64,000 nt of DNA from Lacrimispora xylanisolvens (GCF_002934545.1 NZ_PTJA01000002.1:434001-498000), one strand, 5' to 3'. Counted from the stretch's first letter, positions 7,714-17,131 are shown. Program-made: numbers and translations. The notes: generated from the sequence alone by a model not told the origin.

Positions 7714-10521
7714 TTAATTTCCTGCCCGCTCTTTATTACGCAGCCAAAATTTCCTTCCCTCTTCAAGCAGCAATACCAGCGGTGGCCAGATGCATAACAG
7801 CAGCCAGTCAGAAAGCAGGAGAGGAGCCGTATGGAATACGGATTGCAATGGCGGCAGATAAACTAAGGCAAAGATTAATATAATCTCGATCAGGATTCCT
7901 AAGTTAACCTGTTTATTTTTAAATAATCCGACCTGAAACGCAGACTGTTTTTCAGTACGGCAGTTAAACACAGCTCCAATCTGGCTGAATACAATGGCTG
8001 CCAGCGCCATGGTAGTAGCCCTGAAATAAACCGGATTATTTCCGCTGGCCAAAGGCATATCCGGCCAGCCGTTCTGTATATTGACAAAGAAATAGGAAAT
8101 GGCAGAGGCCAGAGAACCCAGCATTCCATACCATAAGAATGCTTTTATGATCAGTGGTCTGTTTAACAGAGTCTCTTTTGGATTACGGGGCGGCTGATCC
8201 ATAATTCCTTTTTCCGGTTTCTCAGTCCCTAATCCCAGTGCGGGCATCATATCCGTCCCCAGGTCAATGGTGAGAATCTGCATGACAGTCAGGGGAAGGG
8301 GGATTGCACCCCGGGAAAACAGGAACAATGCCGATGGTACGGCTTCTGGCATATTGGAGTTTAAAATATACAGTAAGAACTTTCGGATATTACTGTAAAC
8401 AGCCCGGCCTTCTTCAATGGCATGGACGATGGAAGCAAAGTTATCATCTGTTAAGATCATATCCGCTGCCTCTTTTGCCACATCGGTTCCGGCGATTCCC
8501 ATGGCCACTCCGATATCGGCTTTTTTCAGGGCAGGAGAATCATTTACACCATCTCCGGTCACTGCAACAATCTCACCCAGCTCCTGTAAATTGGTTACAA
8601 CCCTCAGCTTTTGCTCCGGTGCCACACGGGCAAAGATTATTTCGTCCTTTAAATATTCCTTTAACTGCTCATCAGACATCTCTTCCAGTTCCAGCCCTGA
8701 TACAACCCTTGGATTTGTGCCTTTTACAATCCCAATACGTTTTGCAATGCTTTCTGCTGTCAATCCGTAGTCACCGGTTATCATAATAATGCGGATACCA
8801 GCATGTCTGCATTCTTCAACGGCTGCAGCTACTTCCGGTCTGGGCGGATCTGCCATGACTACCAGCCCCACAAAAGTCAGATCCTGTTCGATCAGATCTG
8901 GTGTATAGGCGCTCATGGCTGTTGGAATCTTATCTTCTTTTTTCAGAAGGCGGTATGCCACAGCCAGAACACGCAATCCCTGCCTGGCGTAATTGTCATT
9001 AGCATCCATGATTTCCCTTCGCATCTCTTCTTCCATGGGTGTGACAGCCCCATTTCTGCGAATGGTATTACTTAGTTTCATGATCTCTTTTGGAGCACCT
9101 TTTACGTAGGCAATCAGTCTGGTGCCTTCTATGGACCTTTGAAGCCGATGCACGGTTGTCATTCGTTTCCGGCGGGATTCAAATGGCAGTTCTCTTAATC
9201 TTGGTGTCAGTTCCGCCTGTTTTGCCACGTTAATCCCAGCTTTTTCTGCAACAACGCCAAGACATGCCTCGGTAGGATCTCCAAGCACTGTATAACGGGC
9301 GGATTCTTCTCCTGGGGGAAGCAATCTTGCATTGCTGCACAGTGCAGCACCAGTCAGCAAAAGATCCATGTCCTCATCTTCACTGGCTTTTACTGTTTTT
9401 CCGCCTGTCATGATCTCACCTTTTGGGCTGTAACCAACACCCGTTACTTCATATTCCCGGTCAGCAAGCCACAAATGATTGACTGTCATTTCATTCTGGG
9501 TTAGGGTTCCTGTTTTATCCGTACAGATTACTGTAGTACTTCCAAGTGCTTCCACAGAAGAAAGCTTTTTTACCAGAGCATTCCGCTTTGACATTCTTTG
9601 GACTGCCATGGCAAGAGATAACGTAACAGTTGGAAGAAGACCTTCCGGAATAAAAGCGACTATCATACCAAGAGCAAAGATGAAGGAGGAGGCCATGGGT
9701 TCCTTTACCAGCAACAAAGCTGCCACAAAGAAAAATACCCCAAATGAGATGGCAATCACGGAAATTTGTTTCGTTAAACGGTTCAGTTCCTTTTGCAGGG
9801 GACTTTGGACTTCTTTCATATTCTGTGTCAATCCCGCAATTTTTCCAAACTCCGTACGCATGCCAATTTCCATTACAACGGCTTTTCCGTTGCCCTCGGC
9901 TACGTTGGTGCCTGCAAATATCAGATTGGGGGTTTCCGCTTTAGTCAGATCATCTTTTAATACGGCATCTTTTACTTTCCGCACCGGATTGGATTCTCCG
10001 GTTAAAGTGGACTGATCCACCTGCAGATCACTGCTTTCTATTAATCGGGCATCAGCGGAGATCTTGTCCCCCTCCTCCAACAAGATAATATCGCCGATTA
10101 TCAGATCTTCTGCCAGTATTTTCTGTTCTTCCCCGTCACGGATGACCCGCGCGTAGGAGGGCAGCATGTTTCTTAATGCATCTGTGGCTTTACCGGCCCG
10201 GTGTTCCTGCCAGAAGCTGAAAACACCATTAATGACGTTTACCAGCCAGACAGCCACTCCCAATTGGGGCATCCCCGCAAGAAATGCCACAGCACCGCCA
10301 ATCCAGAGCAGAATCGCCATAAGATGTATAAAGTTTCCCAGAAAGATAAGTATTACAGATTTTTTCTTTTTTTCTTCAATTAGATTTTTGCCAAGTTTTT
10401 TTTGCCGTTCTGCCACCTGTGCCTGATTCAGTCCACGGACATTGCTTCCAAGTGCAGCATAGACCTGATCCGCAGGCAGCTTTGCAATATTCTCTTCAAT
10501 ACCTTCTTTTTCTGTAACCAT
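7714..10521 (-). CDS. P-type cation ATPase, P2C (Na,K-ATPase-like) type
   Basis: 935 aa with the full P2 layout: N-terminal cation-ATPase domain, A domain with TGES (about residue 175), phosphorylation motif DKTGTLTQNE (Asp near 335), N domain with KGAPKEIM, hinge GDGVNDSPALKKADIG, and about 10 membrane segments. Membrane motifs resemble Na,K/H,K-ATPases rather than SERCA: PEGLLPTVT in M4, SNMPE in M5, IDLGTDMMPALGLGTEKPE in M6 followed by IMDQPPR. By-eye alignment keeps the site I/II ligands (animal Glu327, Ser775, Asn776, Glu779, Asp804, Asp808) but has Ala in place of Asp926 in M8. The ion is therefore uncertain, with monovalent export or K+/Na+ exchange likely. First gene of an operon with two RCK proteins. 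A ribosome site AGAAGGA precedes the ATG. Confidence 0.85.
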   Translation of the reverse strand: MVTEKEGIEENIAKLPADQVYAALGSNVRGLNQAQVAERQKKLGKNLIEEKKKKSVILIFLGNFIHLMAILLWIGGAVAFLAGMPQLGVAVWLVNVINGVFSFWQEHRAGKATDALRNMLPSYARVIRDGEEQKILAEDLIIGDIILLEEGDKISADARLIESSDLQVDQSTLTGESNPVRKVKDAVLKDDLTKAETPNLIFAGTNVAEGNGKAVVMEIGMRTEFGKIAGLTQNMKEVQSPLQKELNRLTKQISVIAISFGVFFFVAALLLVKEPMASSFIFALGMIVAFIPEGLLPTVTLSLAMAVQRMSKRNALVKKLSSVEALGSTTVICTDKTGTLTQNEMTVNHLWLADREYEVTGVGYSPKGEIMTGGKTVKASEDEDMDLLLTGAALCSNARLLPPGEESARYTVLGDPTEACLGVVAEKAGINVAKQAELTPRLRELPFESRRKRMTTVHRLQRSIEGTRLIAYVKGAPKEIMKLSNTIRRNGAVTPMEEEMRREIMDANDNYARQGLRVLAVAYRLLKKEDKIPTAMSAYTPDLIEQDLTFVGLVVMADPPRPEVAAAVEECRHAGIRIIMITGDYGLTAESIAKRIGIVKGTNPRVVSGLELEEMSDEQLKEYLKDEIIFARVAPEQKLRVVTNLQELGEIVAVTGDGVNDSPALKKADIGVAMGIAGTDVAKEAADMILTDDNFASIVHAIEEGRAVYSNIRKFLLYILNSNMPEAVPSALFLFSRGAIPLPLTVMQILTIDLGTDMMPALGLGTEKPEKGIMDQPPRNPKETLLNRPLIIKAFLWYGMLGSLASAISYFFVNIQNGWPDMPLASGNNPVYFRATTMALAAIVFSQIGAVFNCRTEKQSAFQVGLFKNKQVNLGILIEIILIFALVYLPPLQSVFHTAPLLLSDWLLLCIWPPLVLLLEEGRKFWLRNKERAGN

Positions 10522-10723
10522 TGTGTTATATCCTTCTTTCTCTTAAAAAATGATTTCGAAGACTTTTTAACTGAATCGTTTCTGAGAAAATAATTGTATA
10601 CCCTATAAGATTGCCGCTCAATAATTTTAACGGAATCCATATACTTCCATATATTTCCTTAATACTATCTTTAAACTGGTAATTCTCCATTATATTATTA
10701 TGATTTATTGTTAAATCCTATGC

Positions 10724-10763
10724 AAAAAAAGACAGGTAAAAGAATTTTCAACTTTTACCTGTC
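10724..10763 (-). terminator. Terminator of the rpiR-type gene
   Basis: Perfect 12-bp stem GACAGGTAAAAG/CTTTTACCTGTC (10731-10742 with 10752-10763), followed leftward by seven T (10730-10724). The stop codon of the regulator (10755-10757) lies inside the stem. Confidence 0.85.
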
Positions 10764-11594
10764 TATTATATATTTTTGTACATATCGGTTAAACAGCAAA
10801 TCAAAAAAGTAGTTAATACCATACCGGGTATAAACGTTTTGCATTCCATTGGAAATGTAATCGCAGGATTGAAACTTGTCACTCAGAAAAATGATGGTGT
10901 CATAATATTCCTCAAACTGTTTTGCGTGGTTTAGTGTGATCAGAAATTTACGTGCCTTCACATCTTTTACGTCATCCTTGGTTGCAATGGCATAATTCCC
11001 AGATGCAGAGCAGGTAATCAGCAGATCATCTTCCGTAAGAGCCGGAAGAATACCGGTATTGCCGGATATATTGGTGACAAGCTTAATCAGTCTGCCAAGA
11101 GAAGTCATCTCCAGCTGAAATTCTTTGGCAGAAGAGCTTGAGGTGTCATAATTCAAAATGACAACATTACGGCTGCTTTTGATCAGATCCACAAGCAGTT
11201 CGATATTTTGCTGGTCGATGGTATCATTGATATCCGTCAGCATGTCAACCATGGAATTCATAATGTAATCATGAAAAGAGGACTGGTTGACGAAGTCAAT
11301 AAATGCTCTGGTATGAACCCGCATATGTCTGATGTTATCCTTCATGTGTGTAAAGCTTTCAAAACCAATGCTTTTTACGAATCTGTGTATTGTACTCCTT
11401 GATACATAACAGTAATCGATCACATCATAAATGCTGATTTTATCCAGAATATCAATGCGCTCCAACAGATAATTTGCCAAAACGTAGTTAATATCGTCTT
11501 CGTTGGAATTATTAATGATAGCAAGCAGGGAAGAGGTAATATTAAAGCCCTTGAGACTAAATGCATTTTGCTGTTTTTTATTATTTTCATCCAT
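10755..11594 (-). CDS. RpiR/MurR-family transcriptional regulator
   Basis: 279 aa from ATG 11594. An in-frame GTG at 11627 would add 11 hydrophobic residues; neither start has a strong ribosome site, so the choice is tentative. The N-terminal RpiR helix-turn-helix (about 20-95) includes the recognition segment YCYVSRSTIHRFVKSIGFESF. The C-terminal SIS domain (about 120-260; VVILNYDTSSSSAKEFQLEM, DDLLITCSASGNYA) binds phosphosugars in this family. It is divergent from a beta-glucoside PTS gene and a GH1 gene, so it most likely senses a 6-phospho-beta-glucoside or a downstream phosphosugar and controls that operon. Confidence 0.85.
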   Translation of the reverse strand: MDENNKKQQNAFSLKGFNITSSLLAIINNSNEDDINYVLANYLLERIDILDKISIYDVIDYCYVSRSTIHRFVKSIGFESFTHMKDNIRHMRVHTRAFIDFVNQSSFHDYIMNSMVDMLTDINDTIDQQNIELLVDLIKSSRNVVILNYDTSSSSAKEFQLEMTSLGRLIKLVTNISGNTGILPALTEDDLLITCSASGNYAIATKDDVKDVKARKFLITLNHAKQFEEYYDTIIFLSDKFQSCDYISNGMQNVYTRYGINYFFDLLFNRYVQKYIIDR

Positions 11595-11666
11595 GCCCAG
11601 ATTATATATCAAAAATATAAGAGACACAATATAAATTCAGGGTAAAATAATTTAAATCCAGATTTG

Positions 11667-11711
11667 GTTTCATATTCTGAAACCCGCGGTTTTGTCGAAA
11701 TCTGATATAAT
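11667..11711 (+). promoter_or_regulatory. PTS promoter with candidate RpiR operator
   Basis: A TATAAT box at 11706-11711 lies upstream of the PTS gene. A 17-bp dyad with perfect 6-bp arms, GTTTCA...TGAAAC (11667-11683), sits where the -35 region would be expected. The dyad's position fits an operator for the divergent RpiR protein. No good -35 box is seen. Confidence 0.4.
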
Positions 11712-11809
11712 CTGGCTATGGAAATACATAAGGCGCGCTGGTGTAAATCCTATGGATCAATGAGGGTATGGTGAAACAAAAAGCAGACTATAAGAAGAGG
11801 GGAAAAATC

Positions 11810-13204
11810 ATGGCAAAAAAAGATTATGTACAAATATGTGCAGATATAATCAATACTTGCGGAGGCGAATCAAACATTGCTAATGTTACACACTGTATGA
11901 CCCGTCTGCGCATTCAGCTGCATGATGAGACAAAACTGAATAAAGATGAGGCAAAAAAAATCCCGGGCATTCTTAACCTGATTGTACAGAGCGGAGAGTA
12001 CCAGTTTGTGATCGGACAGGATGTACCCGCACTTTTTGCAGAATTTAAGAAGCGTGACGGTATTAAAGCTGGCGGTGAAGTTCGGGATTCCAATGCAGTT
12101 AAGCAGGATGGGAAAGCTGGCAGAGGAAATGTTTTTGCAGGCATTATGGCATTTATCGGAGGCACATTTTCTCCGGTGATTCCCGTACTGATCGCTGGCG
12201 GTCTTACAGGGGCAGTGTTAACCCTTCTTACCACACTCTTCGGAGTGTCTTCTGAAGATGGGGCATACAAGATTTTCTATGCTGTAAACCAGGCGGCTTT
12301 TTATTCCCTGCCGGTATTTATCGGTTTTTCAGCAGCTAACAAATTAAAATCCAACGGATACCTGGGAGCGTTTCTTGGAGCAATCCTGTTATATTCCACC
12401 ATCAATAATGCAGAAACTCTTGACTTCTTCGGCATTAAGGTTGCACAGATCGCATATAACTCGACGGTATTTCCTGTAATCCTTGGCGTTTTATTTATGT
12501 CCGTCATTTATAAATATTTACAGAAGATCGTACCAGTTTATCTGCGGACGATCTTTGTACCCCTGATTACCATGCTGGTTACGGTACCGGTCACACTGAT
12601 TGTACTGGGCCCCATAGGAAATCTTGCAGGAACCTGGCTGGCAGACGGTGTACTGACTGTTTACAGAGTGGCTCCGGCAATTGCTGTTATGATCATTGGT
12701 ATTACGACTCCCCTTATGGTGTTCTTTGGAATGAACAACGCAACGTATCCGGTAGTCTTCTTATTAATAGCTGAAATCGGTTCCGACCCGTTAATCTGTA
12801 CCGGAATGGCTCCGGCTAATGTAGCTGTTGGGGGTGCCTGTCTGGCAGCAGCATTAATTGCAAAGAATGCGGAATCCCGCAGTATCGCAACAGGAGCCGG
12901 TATTACCGCACTGTGCGGCATTACAGAACCAGGTGTATACGGTGTATTATTTGTAAAAAAATACCCCCTTCTGGGTGCAATGATCGGCGGCGGTCTTGGC
13001 GGCCTCATAGCTGGTTTATTCGGTATGACCCAGTACGTAGTATCAACCCCTGGATTTATTTCAATTCCTGCTTATATCAACCCGGATGGAACAGGCAAAA
13101 ACCTGATTGTTTCATTAGCGGTTATGGTAACTGCAGTTACGGTTTCATTTGTAATTACCTTAGTGCTTGGTAAAAGAGCGGAAAAGAAGGTGGGGGCCAA
13201 TTAA
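11810..13204 (+). CDS. PTS beta-glucoside-type transporter, EIIBC
   Basis: 464 aa. The N-terminal EIIB domain (about 1-85) has the phospho-cysteine Cys29 in NVTHCMTRLRI. It is followed by an EIIC membrane domain (about 105-455) of the glucose/beta-glucoside superfamily, with about 10 hydrophobic segments (IPVLIAGGLTGAVLTLLTTLFG at its start). There is no fused EIIA, so a separate EIIA must phosphorylate it. ATG 11810 is preceded by AGAGGGGA; an in-frame ATG at 11768 would add 14 residues without support. It imports and phosphorylates a sugar; the downstream GH1 phospho-glycosidase suggests a beta-glucoside such as cellobiose, salicin or arbutin. The exact sugar is inference. Confidence 0.88.
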   Translation: MAKKDYVQICADIINTCGGESNIANVTHCMTRLRIQLHDETKLNKDEAKKIPGILNLIVQSGEYQFVIGQDVPALFAEFKKRDGIKAGGEVRDSNAVKQDGKAGRGNVFAGIMAFIGGTFSPVIPVLIAGGLTGAVLTLLTTLFGVSSEDGAYKIFYAVNQAAFYSLPVFIGFSAANKLKSNGYLGAFLGAILLYSTINNAETLDFFGIKVAQIAYNSTVFPVILGVLFMSVIYKYLQKIVPVYLRTIFVPLITMLVTVPVTLIVLGPIGNLAGTWLADGVLTVYRVAPAIAVMIIGITTPLMVFFGMNNATYPVVFLLIAEIGSDPLICTGMAPANVAVGGACLAAALIAKNAESRSIATGAGITALCGITEPGVYGVLFVKKYPLLGAMIGGGLGGLIAGLFGMTQYVVSTPGFISIPAYINPDGTGKNLIVSLAVMVTAVTVSFVITLVLGKRAEKKVGAN

Positions 13205-13245
13205 GAAACGAATGACAAATTGTATGAAAAAACTGGAGGTGCAAC

Positions 13246-14715
13246 ATGTATTATAAAGAAGATCCTAAATTCCCCGAAAACTTTATGTGGGGTGCTTCAA
13301 GCGCTGCATGGCAGGTGGAAGGCGGAGTTGCAGAGGGCGGAAGAACACCGGCCATGATTGATATAAACAGCACGAAAAAGAAGCCATATGCGGATAATTC
13401 AATCGCAGCGGATCATTTTCACAGATATAAAGAAGATGTGGCACTGATGGCAGAATGCGGATTCAGCTCTTATCGTTTTTCCCTTTCCTGGTCAAGAATC
13501 ATTCCTCATTCAGACGGAAAAGTCAACCCGGAAGGAATTAAATTCTACAACGGCCTGATTGATGAGCTGATTAAAAATAACATTACTCCGATTGTGACCA
13601 TTTACCATTATGACCTGCCTGTATGGGTATATGAGGAATTAGGCGGCTGGAGAAGCAGAAAGACCATAGATGCATTTGAACATCTCTGTAAAGTCTGTTT
13701 TGAAAATTTCGGAGACAGAGTGAAATACTGGTTGTCACTGAATGAGCAGAATATGCAGATCTGCTATGGTCACTGGCTGGGTACAAGTGTGGGCTGCACA
13801 GACTGGGAAAGAGAGAAGTGGGATATTAACCATATCATGAATCTCTGTCATGCAAAAGCAGTCATCCGCTGTCATGAAATGGTGGAGGGCGGAAAAATCG
13901 GGCCTGTTCCAGGGTATGTTCCAATCTATCCAAAGACCTGTAATCCCGGCGACCAGATCGCTGCCATGAATGCGGAAGAATTAACCCAGAAGATCTGGAA
14001 TGACACATATGTATATGGAGAATACAGTAATTTTGTAAAAAAATACTGGGAAACCCATGACATTCATCCAGATATCCGTCCGGAAGACTTAGAGCTGATG
14101 AAGAAGGCTAAAATTGACTTTATATCTGTAAACTGTTATAGAAGCAATACTGCATATGAATCAAAAATTGACAGTGAAAGACAGGAGTATGGACTGAATA
14201 AGTTTGGGATCAAAGGTCAGATGCAGTGGCCCAATGTCCCTGGAGAATATGCGTTATGTACCAACCCCTATGTGGAATATACAGACTGGGATTGGGAAAT
14301 CGATCCCCAGGCGATGCGCTACTCTCTCCGTTATCTTTGGAATCACTACAGACTTCCCATGATGATTACGGAAAATGGATTTGGAGCAAACGAGACCAAG
14401 GATGCAGACGGACAGGTGCATGATACAGCAAGAATTGAATTCCTCAGAGATCAGATCTATCAAGTGGGCCTTGCCATTGAGGATGGCTGTGAAGTAATTG
14501 CATATAACCCATGGTCATTTACGGATTTATTATCAACCGGTAATGGAATTAAGAAGCGTTATGGGCTGGTTTACATTGATACAACAGATGATGAACTGGT
14601 TAACTGCAAGGATGTGTCAGAACTTAGTATGAAACGTATTAAAAAAGATTCCTACTATTGGTACTCAAAACTGATTAAATCCAATGGGAAGGATTGGGGC
14701 AAAAACATGAAATAG
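13246..14715 (+). CDS. GH1 family 6-phospho-beta-glucosidase
   Basis: 489 aa, normal GH1 length. It starts with FPENFMWGASSAAWQVEGG, the conserved GH1 N-terminal motif. The acid/base Glu is in SLNEQN (about residue 166; many GH1 enzymes have NEP here), and the nucleophile Glu is in ITENGFGAN (about residue 375). NPWSFTDLLSTGNGIKKRYGLVYID near the C-terminus includes the K-x-Y phosphate-binding element seen in phospho-glycosidases. It hydrolyses the phosphorylated sugar delivered by the upstream EIIBC, 41 bp away with an ACTGGAGG ribosome site. A terminator follows, ending the two-gene operon. Confidence 0.9.
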   Translation: MYYKEDPKFPENFMWGASSAAWQVEGGVAEGGRTPAMIDINSTKKKPYADNSIAADHFHRYKEDVALMAECGFSSYRFSLSWSRIIPHSDGKVNPEGIKFYNGLIDELIKNNITPIVTIYHYDLPVWVYEELGGWRSRKTIDAFEHLCKVCFENFGDRVKYWLSLNEQNMQICYGHWLGTSVGCTDWEREKWDINHIMNLCHAKAVIRCHEMVEGGKIGPVPGYVPIYPKTCNPGDQIAAMNAEELTQKIWNDTYVYGEYSNFVKKYWETHDIHPDIRPEDLELMKKAKIDFISVNCYRSNTAYESKIDSERQEYGLNKFGIKGQMQWPNVPGEYALCTNPYVEYTDWDWEIDPQAMRYSLRYLWNHYRLPMMITENGFGANETKDADGQVHDTARIEFLRDQIYQVGLAIEDGCEVIAYNPWSFTDLLSTGNGIKKRYGLVYIDTTDDELVNCKDVSELSMKRIKKDSYYWYSKLIKSNGKDWGKNMK

Positions 14716-14721
14716 GAATTG

Positions 14722-14757
14722 CAAAAACACCGTAGCGGAAAAACTATGGTGTTTTTG
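14722..14757 (+). terminator. Terminator of the PTS-GH1 operon
   Basis: CAAAAACACCGTAG (14722-14735) pairs with CTATGGTGTTTTTG (14744-14757), with one G-T pair and an 8-nt loop. The stem itself supplies the T run. Confidence 0.75.
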
Positions 14758-14759
14758 TA

Positions 14760-14790
14760 TTGACTCTACAACGATTGCAGACTTTATGAT
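14760..14790 (+). promoter_or_regulatory. MerR-type promoter with 19-bp spacer
   Basis: TTGACT (14760-14765) and TATGAT (14785-14790) are separated by 19 bp, the overlong spacer typical of MerR-activated promoters. An imperfect dyad ACTCTACA (14763-14770) / TGCAGACT (14776-14783), with 6 of 8 positions matching, fills the spacer. It precedes the MATE-MerR gene pair, so autoregulated activation by the MerR protein is likely. Confidence 0.55.
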
Positions 14791-14827
14791 ATACTAAAAT
14801 AAATGAAGCAAAGGATGTAATTGATTT

Positions 14828-16174
14828 ATGGAAAAGAATTTAACTAAAGGAAGTGTATTTAAGACCGTTGTATATTTTTCCTTACCGTACCTGCTGTCGT
14901 ATTTTCTTCAGACACTGTATGGAATGGCAGATCTGTTTATAGTAGGTCAATTTAACGGAGTGGACAGCATTACAGCAGTTTCCATCGCAAGTCAGGTTAT
15001 GCACATGATAACGGTCATGATCGTTGGTCTGGCAATGGGAGCAACCGTAATGATTGGACGGGCAGTGGGGGCAGGAAAGCATGAGGAGGTATCTACTGTT
15101 ATCGGCAATACAATTGCTTTGTTTATGGTTTTGTCTGTCATAATTATGATTGTACTGCTCATGGTGGTGAAACCAATCGCTGCCGTTATGTTAACACCAC
15201 CCGAAGCATTTGGAGAGACAGTTACATACCTTACAATCTGTATGATTGGAATTCCATTTATTACGGGATATAACATTATCAGTTCGATTTTCCGTGGAAT
15301 GGGGGATTCCAAAAGCCCGATGTATTTTATTGGCATAGCCTGTGCGGCCAACATTGTTCTGGATTATCTTTTTATCGGAGTGTTTAAACTCGGGGCGGCA
15401 GGTGCTGCACTTGGTACCACTTTATCACAGTCAATCAGTGTAATTATTTCTCTGACCTTTATCCGGAAGCAGAAAATGGGAATCAGTCTTTCCCGGAAGG
15501 ATCTTAAACCGAAAACAGAAGTGATTCTTAATCTGCTGAAAGTTGGCATTCCAGTGGCGTTGCAGGATGGATTTATTCAGATCTCTTTTCTTATTATAAC
15601 AATAATTGCAAATAACAGGGGATTAAATGATGCAGCAGCAGTAGGAATTGTGGAAAAAATAATCGGCATCTTATTTTTGGTTCCCTCATCTATGTTGTCC
15701 ACTGTATCTGTACTTTCCGCGCAAAATGCTGGTGCCGGGAAACATGATCGTGCCCGTCAGACACTTTGGATTGGGATTTTAATAACGGTTGTATTCGGTA
15801 CAATATCAGCGGTTGTCATGCAATTTACTGCTGGATCAGTGATAGGACTGTTTACAGATAATACAAAGGTAATTCTGCTTGGCGGACAGTATATGAGCAG
15901 CTATGTATGGGATTGCATTTTTGCAGGAATACATTTTTGTTTCAGCGGGTATTTCTGTGCATATGGTTTGTCCGGAATATCCTTTATCCATAATTCCATA
16001 TCCATTATCTGCGCCCGTATTCCCCTTGCCTATCTGGCATCAATATACTTTGCAGACACACTTTTCCCAATGGGAATTGCAGCTCCCGTGGGGTCAATTC
16101 TGTCAGTTGTTATATGTATCAGCGTATTTATCTGGCTGAGTAAGCGCCCAGGTAAGTTAAATGGTTCTATTTGA
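14828..16174 (+). CDS. MATE family efflux transporter
   Basis: 448 aa with about 12 hydrophobic segments and two MatE repeats. The N-terminus (VYFSLPYLLSYFLQTLYGMADLFIVGQF) is typical of NorM/DinF-like clostridial MATE proteins. They export cationic drugs or metabolites using a Na+ or H+ gradient. An AAGGA ribosome site lies upstream. A MerR/Mta-type regulator gene follows 18 bp downstream and a MerR-type promoter precedes, so this looks like a drug- or ligand-inducible efflux operon. The substrate is unknown. Confidence 0.88.
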   Translation: MEKNLTKGSVFKTVVYFSLPYLLSYFLQTLYGMADLFIVGQFNGVDSITAVSIASQVMHMITVMIVGLAMGATVMIGRAVGAGKHEEVSTVIGNTIALFMVLSVIIMIVLLMVVKPIAAVMLTPPEAFGETVTYLTICMIGIPFITGYNIISSIFRGMGDSKSPMYFIGIACAANIVLDYLFIGVFKLGAAGAALGTTLSQSISVIISLTFIRKQKMGISLSRKDLKPKTEVILNLLKVGIPVALQDGFIQISFLIITIIANNRGLNDAAAVGIVEKIIGILFLVPSSMLSTVSVLSAQNAGAGKHDRARQTLWIGILITVVFGTISAVVMQFTAGSVIGLFTDNTKVILLGGQYMSSYVWDCIFAGIHFCFSGYFCAYGLSGISFIHNSISIICARIPLAYLASIYFADTLFPMGIAAPVGSILSVVICISVFIWLSKRPGKLNGSI

Positions 16175-16192
16175 GAATGGAGAAGAAGATAA

Positions 16193-17026
16193 ATGGAGAA
16201 AAGCGGATTATTTCAAATCGGTGATGTAGCTAAAATGTTTCATATAAGCGTTGGAACTCTGCGCCATTATGAGAAGTCCGGACTCTTACAGCCAGAATAT
16301 ACAGACAATAAAACGGGCTACCGCTATTACAGTACACGCCAGTTTGAATGTCTTAATACAATTCGTTATCTTCGAGTACTGGACATGCCGTTAGAGCAAA
16401 TTGCTGATTTCATAAACAATCGGGATGTTGAACGGATGCAGATCATGCTGCGGCAGCAGAAAGAGATGGTTATCAGCAAACAAAAGGAATTAGAAATTAT
16501 TGAAAGAAAAATAGAAAACAGGCTGAGACAGATTGAGGATGCTCTTTCCTCTCAGCTTGATACCATTTGTATCAGGCAATTTGAATCCAGACGGATTGCT
16601 TGGATTGAAAATACATTATCCATAAACTCCTATCTTGATTTAGAAACTTCCATTCGTCAGTTAGAACAGCACCAGCAGAACACCGTTGTTTTTCTCGGAA
16701 AAGTAGGGGTGGGAATTGCCAGGGAAAAGCTGTTAAACGGGGAATACAACAAATATGATAAGGTGTTTCTTTTGTTAGACAAAGAAGATGCTTATTCAGG
16801 ACCAGTAGAAGAAATACCCGAAGAAACCTGTGTAACCCTGCGGTTTTGCGGCGGTCATAAGGAAGCTTTTGTATATTATAAAAGGATGATGGATTTTATA
16901 ACAGAGCAGAAATTCCGTATTTCAGGTTTTTCAAAAGAAATTACAATGATTGATTACGGGATAACTGACGATACGGAAAAATTTGTGACAGAAATTCAGA
17001 TACCTATTTCTCATAGCGAAGCATAG
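16193..17026 (+). CDS. MerR family regulator with effector-binding domain
   Basis: 277 aa. MerR winged helix-turn-helix at the N-terminus (FQIGDVAKMFHISVGTLRHYEKSGLLQPEYTDNKTGYRYYS), a dimerisation coiled coil (about 85-120, rich in Lys/Glu/Gln), and a C-terminal GyrI-like drug-binding domain (about 125-275), as in BmrR/Mta-type multidrug sensors. It is the second gene of the MATE operon and probably activates it from the long-spacer promoter at 14760-14790 when ligand binds. Confidence 0.88.
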   Translation: MEKSGLFQIGDVAKMFHISVGTLRHYEKSGLLQPEYTDNKTGYRYYSTRQFECLNTIRYLRVLDMPLEQIADFINNRDVERMQIMLRQQKEMVISKQKELEIIERKIENRLRQIEDALSSQLDTICIRQFESRRIAWIENTLSINSYLDLETSIRQLEQHQQNTVVFLGKVGVGIAREKLLNGEYNKYDKVFLLLDKEDAYSGPVEEIPEETCVTLRFCGGHKEAFVYYKRMMDFITEQKFRISGFSKEITMIDYGITDDTEKFVTEIQIPISHSEA

Positions 17027-17078
17027 TTATGAGTACAAAAACCAGTCAATTACTATGATTCATGCTTGCGGAACTGGC

Positions 17079-17116
17079 GGAACTCAGATAGTAACTTTTT
17101 ACATTAGCTGAGTTCC
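17079..17116. repeat. Inverted repeat between convergent genes
   Basis: GGAACTCAG (17079-17087) and CTGAGTTCC (17108-17116) form a perfect 9-bp stem with a 20-nt loop between the convergent merR and GNAT genes. There is no T tract on either side, so it is a weak or factor-dependent terminator at best. Confidence 0.45.
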
Positions 17117-17131
17117 TCAGTAGGAAGCCAC

